Assembly: GCA_965212545.1 (NCBI GenBank)
Contig: CBDBVB010000019.1
Coordinates: forward strand, 1-64,000
DNA: 64,000 nucleotides
Direction of reading: 5' to 3'
Origin: JABDIP01 sp965212545
GTDB lineage: Bacteria > Pseudomonadota > Alphaproteobacteria > DSM-16000 > Inquilinaceae
Shown: piece by piece, positions 27,828-36,945 of the stretch
How the letters are laid out: every line of letters starts with the position of its first letter
Numbering within the stretch: the first letter of the stretch is position 1
Made by a program: the position numbers and the translations under genes
Notes under the pieces: model-generated
What the model saw: only the letters and a program-made list of their open reading frames with translations
What the model was told of the DNA's origin: nothing
The model's database searches: none

Positions 27828-29446
27828 GATGGCGCCGTCGGAACCGGGTCCGGCGATCCCTGCTCCGCCATGCCCTCGGGCCGGACGCCGGCCATCATCA
27901 GGCCCAGGGTCTGCTCGTTAGCATCCGCCTGTGCGAGCTCGCCGACGATGTAGCCATCGAACATCACCAGGATGCGGTCGCTCAGCGACATGATCTCGTC
28001 CAGCTCGACGGAGACCAGCAGCACCGCCTTGCCGGCATCGCGCATCGCCACCAGCCGGCGGTGGATGAATTCGATGGCGCCGATATCGACGCCGCGGGTC
28101 GGCTGGCCGACCAGCAGCAGGGCCGGATCGCGCTCCATCTCGCGGGCGACGATCAGCTTCTGCTGGTTGCCGCCGGAGAAATTTGCCGCCTTCAGCATGG
28201 CGTTCGGCGGCCGGACATCGAAATCCTGCATGTAGCGGCCGCACAGATCGATGATGGCATGCCGGTCCATCAGGATCCGGCCGTTATAGGCCGGGTCGTC
28301 GTGATAGCCGAGAATGCTGTTCTCGTTGGCGGCGAAGGTCCGGACGAGGCCGTCATGCAGGCGATCCTCGGGCACGTGTCCCATGCCTAGGTCGCGCATG
28401 TCCTTGGCATCCGTCGCGCCGACCGACCGAATATCCGTGCCGTTGATCAGGATCTCGCCCTTCGACGCATGCACCATGCCGGACAGGGCGGCCAGCAGCT
28501 CGGACTGACCGTTGCCGGAGACACCGGCAATGCCGACGATCTCGCCGGCCTTGACCGAAAGCGAGACATCCTTGACCCGGCGCACGCCGAGCCGGTCGAT
28601 GACGTCGAGATGCCGGACTTCCAGCACTGTCTGCTTGGGTTCCGCCGGTTTCTTGTCGACCCGCAGCAGGACGGTACGGCCGACCATCAGCTCGGCCAGT
28701 TTCTCCTGGTCGGTGTCGGCGGTCGCGACATTCGCCACCACCTCGCCGCGACGCATCACCGTCACGTTGTCGGTGATGGCCATGATCTCGCGCAGCTTGT
28801 GTGTGATCAGTATGATCGTCTTGCCCTGTTCGCGCAGCGTCGCAAGGATGCGGAACAACTGGTCTGCCTCCTGCGGCGTCAACACGCCGGTCGGCTCGTC
28901 CAGGATCAGGATTTCGGCGCCGCGGTACAGTGCCTTCAGGATCTCGACTCGCTGCTGCAATCCAACCGGCAGATCGCTGATAAGGGCGTCCGGGTCAACG
29001 TCCAGGCTGTATTCCTGCTCCAGCCGCTCAAGTTCTGCATGGGCGTCGCCCATGCCGCCGGCGAGGATGGCGCCACCCTCACTGCCGAGCATGACGTTTT
29101 CCAGTACCGTGAACGGGTCCACCAGCATGAAATGCTGATGCACCATGCCGATGCCGCAGGCGATCGCCTCGTCCGAATTCTGGATGACCTGCGCCTCGCC
29201 GTTCACCCTGATCTCACCGCTGTCGGCCTGGTAGAACCCATACAGGATGCTCATCAAGGTGGATTTGCCGGCGCCGTTCTCGCCGATGATCCCATGGATG
29301 GTCCCGGTGGGAACCGTCAGCGAGACATCCTTATTGGCGTGAACGGGTCCGAAATGCTTGTTGATTCCGGACAGCGCAATGGCCGGTGGCAATCCCCCGT
29401 TCGGGGAGTCGCCACCGGCCCTCGGCTTGCTCTGAGCGCCTTCCAT
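27824..29446 (-). CDS. Nucleoside ABC importer ATPase, two nucleotide-binding domains
   Basis: A 540-residue ATPase with tandem ABC domains. The first has Walker A GENGAGKST (about residue 57), a degenerate signature in LPVGLQQRVEILKALYRGA and Walker B ILILDEPTGVLTP. The second has GIAGVSGNGQSELLAALSG, the signature FSGGNQQKLIVAREMERDP and the family-typical LLLVGQPTRGVDIGAIEFIH. This layout is that of sugar/nucleoside ATPases such as NupO. It drives the two adjacent permeases. A 25-residue N-terminal extension of low complexity precedes the first domain. Confidence 0.93.
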   Translation of the reverse strand: MEGAQSKPRAGGDSPNGGLPPAIALSGINKHFGPVHANKDVSLTVPTGTIHGIIGENGAGKSTLMSILYGFYQADSGEIRVNGEAQVIQNSDEAIACGIGMVHQHFMLVDPFTVLENVMLGSEGGAILAGGMGDAHAELERLEQEYSLDVDPDALISDLPVGLQQRVEILKALYRGAEILILDEPTGVLTPQEADQLFRILATLREQGKTIILITHKLREIMAITDNVTVMRRGEVVANVATADTDQEKLAELMVGRTVLLRVDKKPAEPKQTVLEVRHLDVIDRLGVRRVKDVSLSVKAGEIVGIAGVSGNGQSELLAALSGMVHASKGEILINGTDIRSVGATDAKDMRDLGMGHVPEDRLHDGLVRTFAANENSILGYHDDPAYNGRILMDRHAIIDLCGRYMQDFDVRPPNAMLKAANFSGGNQQKLIVAREMERDPALLLVGQPTRGVDIGAIEFIHRRLVAMRDAGKAVLLVSVELDEIMSLSDRILVMFDGYIVGELAQADANEQTLGLMMAGVRPEGMAEQGSPDPVPTAPS

Positions 29447-29464
29447 CGCGGCGGAACGCCGGCG

Positions 29465-30463
29465 CTAGTAGGAGCAGTCGTTGTTGGCAGTGTAGTCGAC
29501 CACCGAGATCTGGCCGGCGATGATCGCTTGGCTGGCCGCGTCGATCGCCTCCATCATCTCAGGCGTGATCAGCGCCTCGTTGTTCTCGTCAAGCGCCCAG
29601 CCAACGCCTTCCTCGGCAAGGCCAAGCACCTTGATGCCGGATTCCCAGGTACCGTTCTGGGCACCCATGAACGCATCATAGGCGGCAACGTCGACACGCT
29701 TCAGCATCGAGGTCAGCATGGTGCCCGGATGCAGGTAGTTCTGGTTGCTGTCGACGCCGATCGCCAAATTACCGCTGTCAGCCGCCGCCTGATAAACGCC
29801 GGTGCCGGTCCCGCCGGCCGCGGCATAGACCACATCGGCGCCACGGTCGAACTGGCTGCGCGCCAATTCTCCGCCCCGGCTCGGGTCGTTCCAGGCAGAC
29901 GGCGTGGTGCCGGTCATGTTCTGGTAGACCTCCATATCCGGGTCGACATGGTGGACGCCCTGCTCGTAGCCGCAGGCGAATTTTCGGATCAGCGGAATGT
30001 CCATTCCGCCGACGAATCCGACCGCATCCGACTCCGATGCCATGGCAGCCAGCATGCCGACCAGGAACGAACCCTCATGCTCCTTGAAGACCACCGACTG
30101 CACGTTCGGCAGATCGACGACCATGTCGATCAGGGTGAATTTGGTGTCGGGGAACTCTGCTGCGACCACTTCGAGGGCGGGCGCCTGGGCGAATCCGACG
30201 GCGATCACGATGTCGGAGCCGCTGCGCGCCATGCGGCGCAGGGCCTGCTCACGCTGGGACTCGTTGGTGACTTCGAATTCGGCATAGTCGATGCCTGTTT
30301 CCTCGCGGAACCGCTCGACGCCGTTATAGATCCCTTCGTTGAAAGACCGGTCGAACTTGCCGCCCATGTCGAATACGACGGCAGGCGAAATATCATCGGC
30401 CAGGGCCGGGCTCGCCGCCACCGAGGCGGCAAGGGCCAATAGGGGAATCATCCGCTTATTCAT
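29465..30463 (-). CDS. BMP-family nucleoside-binding protein
   Basis: A 332-residue periplasmic binding protein of the basic membrane protein (Bmp/PnrA) family. A signal peptide (MIPLLALAASVAASPALADD) is followed by VVFDMGGKFDRSFNEGIYNG, DIVIAVGFAQAPAL, GFVGGMDIPLIRKFACGYEQ and AAGGTGTGVYQAAAD, the usual ligand-pocket segments. The ATG at 30461-30463 is chosen because it begins the signal peptide; longer readings upstream lack it. It heads the importer-cdd-punA operon. Confidence 0.92.
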   Translation of the reverse strand: MNKRMIPLLALAASVAASPALADDISPAVVFDMGGKFDRSFNEGIYNGVERFREETGIDYAEFEVTNESQREQALRRMARSGSDIVIAVGFAQAPALEVVAAEFPDTKFTLIDMVVDLPNVQSVVFKEHEGSFLVGMLAAMASESDAVGFVGGMDIPLIRKFACGYEQGVHHVDPDMEVYQNMTGTTPSAWNDPSRGGELARSQFDRGADVVYAAAGGTGTGVYQAAADSGNLAIGVDSNQNYLHPGTMLTSMLKRVDVAAYDAFMGAQNGTWESGIKVLGLAEEGVGWALDENNEALITPEMMEAIDAASQAIIAGQISVVDYTANNDCSY

Positions 30464-30743
30464 TGTTGCTTTTCGCTCCCTGCTACAGTTGGTGGCGCAA
30501 CGATAGCGCCGTAATCGGGCGCGCGACAGCGGAAATTGTGCCGGCTGTGCCCCGGCGCCAGCCTCGGCTTCGGCGAACAGCCAGTCGCGAGAGGCGCGAA
30601 TACGAACATCGTCGACCGCTTCCCGCGGGCCTGCGAGGTGGTCGGCATGGCCGTCCGGCCGACTGATATCGAACGGTCCTATGTGTCGACGGTCGGCCGG
30701 TTTCTCGCCGACGATCGCACTCCAGTTCTCCCGGACGTCAGGC

Positions 30744-31376
30744 CTAGCCGCGATGGCTGAGCGCCAGCCGCGCACCAAGGCCGACCATCAGGGATCCAGC
30801 GGCGATTCGGACGATCCGTTCCACCAGCCCAGTGCGGCGAGCCCTGGCAACAACCGCCGACGCAAGCGCGACACAGACCAGATCGGCCGATGAGAAAGTC
30901 AGGTTGACCACCACGCCCAGCACCAGAAACTGTGTCCAGACCGGAAGCGCAGCGGCCGGATCGACGAATTGCGGCAAGAATGCCAAGAAGAACAGAGCCA
31001 CTTTCGGGTTGAGGATCTCGACCCCGATGCTCTCCACGAATGCCCGCCGAGCCGACTTCGCCGAAAAATCTGGCAGCGCCCTTTGTTCAGGCTTGCGAAA
31101 CAGAATGCCAAGCCCGAGATAGACCAGATAGGCGGCGCCGGCCAGCTTCACAGCCAGATAGGCTTCCGGGACGTGCCGGAACACGGCTGAGAGGCCCAGC
31201 GCGGCCGCTCCGACATGGACATATCCGCCGACGTGGATGCCCAGTGCCGCCATGTATCCGGCACGCCTGCCGCGCGCCAGGGTCTGCGCGGCGGTGTACA
31301 GAAGCGCCGGTCCGGGCATATAGGCGAAGAGCGCGGTCGCTGCCGCAAAGCTCAGCATCAGTTCGAGGGGAGGCAT
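30744..31376 (-). CDS. LysE/RhtB family amino-acid exporter
   Basis: A 210-residue inner-membrane translocator with about six helices. The N-terminal motif LFAYMPGPALLYTAAQTLARG corresponds to the family's PGP signature, and LAGAAYLVYLGLGILF and EILNPKVALFFLAFLPQFV are also characteristic. The likely role is export of an amino acid or homoserine-lactone-like compound. It stands alone, divergent from the hemolysin-III-type gene. Confidence 0.9.
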   Translation of the reverse strand: MPPLELMLSFAAATALFAYMPGPALLYTAAQTLARGRRAGYMAALGIHVGGYVHVGAAALGLSAVFRHVPEAYLAVKLAGAAYLVYLGLGILFRKPEQRALPDFSAKSARRAFVESIGVEILNPKVALFFLAFLPQFVDPAAALPVWTQFLVLGVVVNLTFSSADLVCVALASAVVARARRTGLVERIVRIAAGSLMVGLGARLALSHRG

Positions 31377-31494
31377 GACTCAAGCCCGTCCAGTCTATCC
31401 GGCCGCCGCGACCGTCAGACGTCACGGGCGGCTCACGCAAGTGTTTGCTCATTTACCATGATCGGCCATGGACCTGTAACACTGGGCTGCTAAC

Positions 31495-32199
31495 ATGAAC
31501 TCGGAAATAAGAACAAGCCGACAGGAGTCCGCGCACAACATGGGCAGCCACCGGGAACACAAGCACTCACAATCGCTCGGCGAAGAGATCGCCAACGCCA
31601 CGACCCATGGCCTGGGGGCCGCGCTCAGCATCGCCGGGCTTTCGATCCTGGTCGTGCTGGCATCGCTGAACGGCGATGCCATCCACATCGTCAGCCTGGC
31701 AATCTACGGTTCGACCCTGGTTCTGCTGTACCTGGCGTCGACCATCTATCATGCTATCCAGCATTCCCGCGCCAAGGCCGTCCTGAACGTCCTCGACCAT
31801 GCCGCGATCTTCCTCCTGATCGCCGGCACCTACACCCCGTTCACGCTGGTCAGCATGGGCGGCGTACTGGGCTGGACGCTGTTCGTGATCGTATGGGCGC
31901 TGGCGGTCGCGGGGGTCCTGTTCAAGGTCTTCAATCGCACCCATTCAGAGCGTGTGTCGCTGCCCATCTACCTGGCGATGGGCTGGCTGATCATCATTGC
32001 CGCGGGCGAGCTTCTGGGCGCCGTCGGGGTCGGCGGCACGATCTGGCTGCTGGTCGGCGGATTGTTCTACAGCTTCGGCGTGATCTTCTTCGTGTGGGAA
32101 AGGCTTCCTTACAACCACACGGTATGGCACCTCTTCGTGATGGCGGGCAGCGCCTGTCACTTCACAGCGGTTGCCATCTACGTGCTGCCGCCCACCTGA
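31495..32199 (+). CDS. Hemolysin III / PAQR family membrane protein
   Basis: A 234-residue seven-helix protein. The family motifs are visible: EEIANATTHGLGAALSIAG near the N-terminus, STIYHAIQHSRAKAVLNVLD, LDHAAIFLLIAGTYTPFTL and HTVWHLFVMAGSACHFTAV, which together supply the His/Asp/Ser metal-site residues of PAQR proteins. The cellular role in bacteria (membrane fluidity, TrhA-type) is not settled. An alternative start at 31540 would remove a polar N-terminal leader. Confidence 0.88.
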   Translation: MNSEIRTSRQESAHNMGSHREHKHSQSLGEEIANATTHGLGAALSIAGLSILVVLASLNGDAIHIVSLAIYGSTLVLLYLASTIYHAIQHSRAKAVLNVLDHAAIFLLIAGTYTPFTLVSMGGVLGWTLFVIVWALAVAGVLFKVFNRTHSERVSLPIYLAMGWLIIIAAGELLGAVGVGGTIWLLVGGLFYSFGVIFFVWERLPYNHTVWHLFVMAGSACHFTAVAIYVLPPT

Positions 32200-32282
32200 C
32201 CCCTTTTCGGGCCGGCCGCCTCTTGATCTGAGCGGCATGGCTCCGACATGCAGGGGAGTTCAACTCTATCCTGCTGGGGCAA

Positions 32283-33311
32283 ATGGCCGAACAAGACGAC
32301 ATCTTCGACGAGGACCTGCCCTCCGAAGGCCGCGAGCGCCTGCAGATCCGACGCCGGATCTCGGCATTCTATGATCGATTGGCGCGATCCGGCGGACGCA
32401 TAAGGCGGCTCGCTGTGCCGACGGCGCTGGGCATACTGGGTTTGTTGGTCGTCTACTACGTCGGCGGCATGATCTGGGTGCACAAGATCGGTGATGATAT
32501 CGACTATCAGGTGGCCGAACCTGTGGCCGATGGCAGCTATGCGGTCGACATGGCGGCGGCGCTGATTGTCCGCGAGGTCGATGAGCACAACTGGACCGCC
32601 AACGACCCGTTCTTCTTTCCTGGATGGATGCTGGACAACATGCCCAATTACCAGCAGGGCATGATCTACGCATTGAGCCGCTTTACCCTGGAGATGAGCG
32701 ATCAGATCGGACGGGCCCGCGGCTCGTCGCAGGTCGATCCCGATCTCGACCGGGCGGCCGGCCTGCTGCGCTATCCCGGGGACCGCTGGATATTCGATTT
32801 CTCCGCGTCGCTGGCCCCGGTCGCCAGCAGCGAGTCCCAGTACCGGTCCGCCAGCCAGGCTCTCAGGCAGTACAATGAGCGCCTCGCCGCCGGCGACGCC
32901 GTGTTCGAACGCCGCGCCGACAACCTGCTCGGCACCATCGACCGGATCGCCGCCGATCTGGGATCCTCGTCGGCGATCATCGCCGAACACCTGGAGGACG
33001 GCGGCGGCTGGCTGATCGACACCAGCGCCGACGACATCTTCTATTCGATCAAGGGCCGTATCTACGGCTATTACATGATCCTGCGCGCCCTTCGCACCGA
33101 CTTCGCCGGCGTGATCGAATCGGTCGGGCTGACCACGGTGTGGGACGAGATGCTGTCCAGCCTTGAGAGCGCGGTATCGCTGCAGCCCGTTGTCGTGATC
33201 AGCGGCGACCCCGACAGCCAGATTCTGCCGAGCCATCTCGCCGCCCAGGGCTTCTACCTGTTGCGCGCCCGCACACAGCTTAAGGAAATCTCCAGCGTCC
33301 TGCTAAATTGA
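32283..33311 (+). CDS. DUF2333 family membrane protein
   Basis: A 342-residue protein with one N-terminal transmembrane helix (about residues 45-65, ALGILGLLVVYYVGGMIWV) and a long periplasmic helical domain. GWMLDNMPNYQQGMIYALSR, DLDRAAGLLRYPGDRW and IKGRIYGYYMILRALRTDF are the conserved-looking segments of DUF2333. The function is unknown. It follows the hemolysin-III-type gene by 83 bases; no other partner is evident. Confidence 0.82.
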   Translation: MAEQDDIFDEDLPSEGRERLQIRRRISAFYDRLARSGGRIRRLAVPTALGILGLLVVYYVGGMIWVHKIGDDIDYQVAEPVADGSYAVDMAAALIVREVDEHNWTANDPFFFPGWMLDNMPNYQQGMIYALSRFTLEMSDQIGRARGSSQVDPDLDRAAGLLRYPGDRWIFDFSASLAPVASSESQYRSASQALRQYNERLAAGDAVFERRADNLLGTIDRIAADLGSSSAIIAEHLEDGGGWLIDTSADDIFYSIKGRIYGYYMILRALRTDFAGVIESVGLTTVWDEMLSSLESAVSLQPVVVISGDPDSQILPSHLAAQGFYLLRARTQLKEISSVLLN

Positions 33312-33476
33312 GCGACCCGGAATCCGCCATTTGACGCCACATTTGGGCCTTCATCGGGGCGGATGATCGCGCCGTTTCGGCCGGTTGACAGGCCCTGCCT
33401 GCCTGCTGATTGTGACCCTTGGCGGCCGCATCGATTCTGGCCTCTCCGCCACCCTGAGATTGTGGACTCTTTGCAA

Positions 33477-34571
33477 ATGACTTTCAGGACCCTGCTCTGC
33501 GCCGGATTGATCTGTGGCGTGGCCTTGGCAGCATCCGGCGTTCACAGCGACGCCGTCGCCCAGACGCCTCCGCCTGAATTCAGCATCGACGTCAGTGGAT
33601 GGACGGGCGGCGCCCGGCCCGTCGAGGGCACGGATCAATTCAGCCACTGTTCGATCTCGCGGCAATACGGAAACGGGATCTCGCTGGCATTGCTGCTGAG
33701 CCCGCGCTACGAGCTCAATATCGGCCTTCTCAACCCGGCCTGGGACCTGCTGCCGGATGAGGAGGCGGAAGAGCAGCCGGCCAACGCGGAGCAGGAAGCC
33801 GAGCAGGAAGTGGACGAGGAAGACGAGGATGAAGAGCCGCCGGTTGCCGAGGTCAATATTGACGGCGTCTATGTGAAGGAGTTTCCGGTCCAAGCCGTTG
33901 CCGACACGATCCTGATGGTGAGGACCGGCGTCGACGAGCAGCTCATGGAACTGCTGATGCGCGGCAACAACCTCGATATCACCTCCGAGCAGGGCACCTA
34001 CCGGTTTGCCCTGAGCGGCACGTTCAACAGCATTACCCAGTTGAAGGGCTGCATCGATACCGCTCTTCGTCTTGTCGCGGAAGCGCGTGCCGCGGCGGGA
34101 CAGGCTCGGCCGGCGCCCCTGAATGCCCAGGGAATCGTGAGCATACTGACCAGTGCCGGCCTGGAGGGCGTTGAGATCGCGGTGCCCGACCCTGCATCCA
34201 ACCCGCTGGGGCTCAGCTTCGCGTGGGCGATTGGAAATCTCAGCGGCGGTGTGCATCAATCGCCGCGAGGCCGGGAGGTCGAGATCGACAAGTTCACGGA
34301 ACTCTATCTCGATCAGTTCGAAGCCCTTTGCACCGCGGAGTTTCAGCGTTCCGAGGAGCCGTCCGAGATCCTGCGAGAACGCCATGCGTTGAAGTCGGCA
34401 TCCATGCAATGCAGCGGAGAGGCCGGCAGCACCTACGTGTCGCTGTTCATCGTTCTGGATGACAATTTCTACACCGCGTTCTTCCATCAGGGACCGGCTT
34501 CCGACCAGGCCCAAGTGAATGACGCGACCGATAGCATCCGACAGTTGATTCAGTCTCAGGTAGACGGTTGA
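33477..34571 (+). CDS. Secreted protein of unknown function with an acidic run
   Basis: A 364-residue protein with a signal peptide from the ATG at 33477 (TLLCAGLICGVALAASG, cleavage near AVAQ). The longer reading from 33363 puts 38 unrelated residues before it. At about residues 93-122 there is a strongly acidic low-complexity run of Glu, Asp, Ala and Gln that interrupts an otherwise regular beta/alpha sequence. Three or more Cys are present in the mature part. I recognise no family. The gene is followed 169 bases later by glgB, probably in a separate unit. Confidence 0.6.
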   Translation: MTFRTLLCAGLICGVALAASGVHSDAVAQTPPPEFSIDVSGWTGGARPVEGTDQFSHCSISRQYGNGISLALLLSPRYELNIGLLNPAWDLLPDEEAEEQPANAEQEAEQEVDEEDEDEEPPVAEVNIDGVYVKEFPVQAVADTILMVRTGVDEQLMELLMRGNNLDITSEQGTYRFALSGTFNSITQLKGCIDTALRLVAEARAAAGQARPAPLNAQGIVSILTSAGLEGVEIAVPDPASNPLGLSFAWAIGNLSGGVHQSPRGREVEIDKFTELYLDQFEALCTAEFQRSEEPSEILRERHALKSASMQCSGEAGSTYVSLFIVLDDNFYTAFFHQGPASDQAQVNDATDSIRQLIQSQVDG

Positions 34572-34740
34572 CGGCCGCATCGGTCGGCACAGATCCCTCG
34601 CTCCGGGCTACTATCCGGTCTCAACACCGCTAACTGTTGGCCAGCCTGAGGATGCAGGCTAAAACGGTCCTGTCCGGCGGGCGCGCCGTCGGTGTGACCG
34701 GCCGTCGAGCGGCTGGCTCCAGCCAGGTGGGGAGGCGACG

Positions 34741-36945
34741 GTGCCGTCAGAGCCGGATCGGCAGTACGATGCAATCGTGCATGCGCGGCATGGCGATCCC
34801 TTCTCCGTTCTGGGCATGCATTCAGCAGATGGCGGCCTGATCGTCCGCACCTTTCAGCCGCAGGCCGATGCGGTGGAGATCGTCGACCGCAAGACCGGCC
34901 GCCGGGCGGCGTCGCTGACCAAAGTCCACCCGGACGGGCTGTTCGAGGGGCGCCTGGCCCGGCGCAAGAAGCCGTTCTCCTACCGATTGCGCTTGACGGC
35001 GTCGGACGGGCCGGCCGATATCGAGGACCCTTACCGGTTCCCGCCGGTGCTCGGCGATCTGGACGTGCACCTGCTGACCGAAGGATCGCATCTGCAGACC
35101 TACGAACGCCTGGGCGCCCATCCGTGCGTGCTGGACGGGGTCTCCGGCACGGCGTTCGCGCTGTGGGCGCCGAACGCCGGACGCGTCTCGGTGGTTGGCG
35201 ACTTCAACGATTGGGACGGGCGCCGTCACCCGATGCGACTGCGCCACGCTTGCGGAATCTGGGAGCTGTTTCTGCCTGCACTCGAGCCCGGCGCCCGCTA
35301 CAAGTTCGAGATCGTCGGTCCCGACGGCGCCGTGATGCCGCTCAAGGCCGACCCATATGCCTTCCATGCCGAGCAGCCACCAAGGACCGCTTCGGTGGTT
35401 CACGGCCTGCCCGATCGTGACTGGCGGGACGCGGCGTGGATGGACCGCCGGGGCGAGGCCCAGTCGCGGACCGCGCCGATCTCCATCTACGAGGTCCATC
35501 TCGGGTCTTGGCGCCGGGTGCCGTCGGAGGGCCTGCGCTACCTGACCTATGAAGAGCTGGCCGACCGTCTCGTCCCCTATGTGAAGGAGATGGGGTTCAC
35601 CCATATCGAATTGCTGCCGGTCAGCGAATTCCCCTTCGACGGATCCTGGGGCTATCAGCCGGTCGGCCTATACGCGCCGACCAGCCGGTTCGGCGGCCCC
35701 GAAGCATTCCAGGGGTTCATGGATCGCTGCCATGCCGAGGGCATCGGTGTGCTGCTGGACTGGGTGCCGGGGCATTTCCCGACCGATCCGCACGGGCTCG
35801 GCCTCTTCGATGGCACGCACCTGTTCGAACACGCCGATCCTCGGCAGGGTTTCCACATGGATTGGAACACCCTGATCTACAACTACGGCCGCGCCGAGGT
35901 CGCCAACTTCCTGGTCAACAACGCGCTGTACTGGATGGACCGGTTCCATCTGGACGGCATCCGCGTGGATGCGGTGGCGTCGATGCTGTATCTCGACTAC
36001 AGCCGCAAGCCCGGGCAATGGGTGCCGAACCGCTATGGCGGCCGCGAGAACCTGGAGGCCATCGACTTCCTGAAGCGCATGAACGAGGCGGTCTATGGCG
36101 GCTTCCCCGGCGCCATGACGGTGGCCGAGGAATCCACCGCATGGCCCGGCGTCTCGCGGCCGACCGATGCCGGCGGGCTCGGCTTCGGCTTCAAATGGAA
36201 CATGGGCTGGATGAACGACACCCTGCGCTACATCTCCAAGGAGCCGGTGCATCGCCGTTTCCACCACCACGATCTGACCTTCGGCCTGCTCTACGGGTTC
36301 TCGGAGAATTTCGTGCTGCCGATCAGCCATGACGAGGTGGTGCACGGCAAAGGCTCGATGATCGGCAAGATGCCGGGCGACGAGTGGCAGAAATTCGCCA
36401 ATCTGCGCGCCTACTACGCCTTCATGTGGACCCATCCCGGCAAGAAGCTGCTGTTCATGGGCTGCGAGTTCGCCCAGTGGCGGGAATGGGATCACAATTC
36501 CGGCCTCGACTGGCACCTGCTGCAGGACGAAAAGCACGCCGGCGTGCAGAAGCTGGTCCGCGACCTGAACGGCGTCTACCGCGCTTGCCCGGCGCTTCAC
36601 CGGCTGGACTGCGACGCCGCCGGCTTCGAGTGGATCGATAGCCAGGATGCCGAGAACTCGACCCTTGCCTATCTGCGCAAGGGCGACGGCGACGACCCGC
36701 CGGTCGTGGTGGCGTGCAACTTCACCCCCGTGCCGCGCCGCGGATACCGGATCGGCGTGCCCGAGGGCGGCGAGTGGGTGGAGGTGATCAACACCGACGC
36801 CGCCGACTATGGCGGCAGCGGCGTCGGCAATCTCGGCACCATCACCGCCGGGTCCGAGGGCTGTCACGGTCCGCCCTACGCCCTCGACCTCAGCCTGCCG
36901 CCATTGGGCGTCCTCGTGCTGCAGCCGCGGCGTCGCACGTCCTGA
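34741..36945 (+). CDS. glgB: 1,4-alpha-glucan branching enzyme
   Basis: A 734-residue GH13 enzyme that introduces alpha-1,6 branches into glycogen. Two N-terminal carbohydrate-binding modules (about 1-230; NDWDGRRHPMRLR in the second) precede the barrel. Catalytic segments are DWVPGHFPTDPHGL, the nucleophile region DGIRVDAVASMLYLDYSR, the acid region TVAEESTAWPGVSRP and PISHDEVVHGKGSM. The start is GTG at 34741 behind ggggaggcgac. Its stop overlaps the glgX start by one base. Confidence 0.95.
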   Translation: MPSEPDRQYDAIVHARHGDPFSVLGMHSADGGLIVRTFQPQADAVEIVDRKTGRRAASLTKVHPDGLFEGRLARRKKPFSYRLRLTASDGPADIEDPYRFPPVLGDLDVHLLTEGSHLQTYERLGAHPCVLDGVSGTAFALWAPNAGRVSVVGDFNDWDGRRHPMRLRHACGIWELFLPALEPGARYKFEIVGPDGAVMPLKADPYAFHAEQPPRTASVVHGLPDRDWRDAAWMDRRGEAQSRTAPISIYEVHLGSWRRVPSEGLRYLTYEELADRLVPYVKEMGFTHIELLPVSEFPFDGSWGYQPVGLYAPTSRFGGPEAFQGFMDRCHAEGIGVLLDWVPGHFPTDPHGLGLFDGTHLFEHADPRQGFHMDWNTLIYNYGRAEVANFLVNNALYWMDRFHLDGIRVDAVASMLYLDYSRKPGQWVPNRYGGRENLEAIDFLKRMNEAVYGGFPGAMTVAEESTAWPGVSRPTDAGGLGFGFKWNMGWMNDTLRYISKEPVHRRFHHHDLTFGLLYGFSENFVLPISHDEVVHGKGSMIGKMPGDEWQKFANLRAYYAFMWTHPGKKLLFMGCEFAQWREWDHNSGLDWHLLQDEKHAGVQKLVRDLNGVYRACPALHRLDCDAAGFEWIDSQDAENSTLAYLRKGDGDDPPVVVACNFTPVPRRGYRIGVPEGGEWVEVINTDAADYGGSGVGNLGTITAGSEGCHGPPYALDLSLPPLGVLVLQPRRRTS

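Noticed and set aside
28469..30442. 657-codon plus-strand frame opposite the nucleoside ATPase and binding protein
   Set aside because: It runs across the boundary of two well-supported minus-strand genes, which a real gene would not be expected to do.
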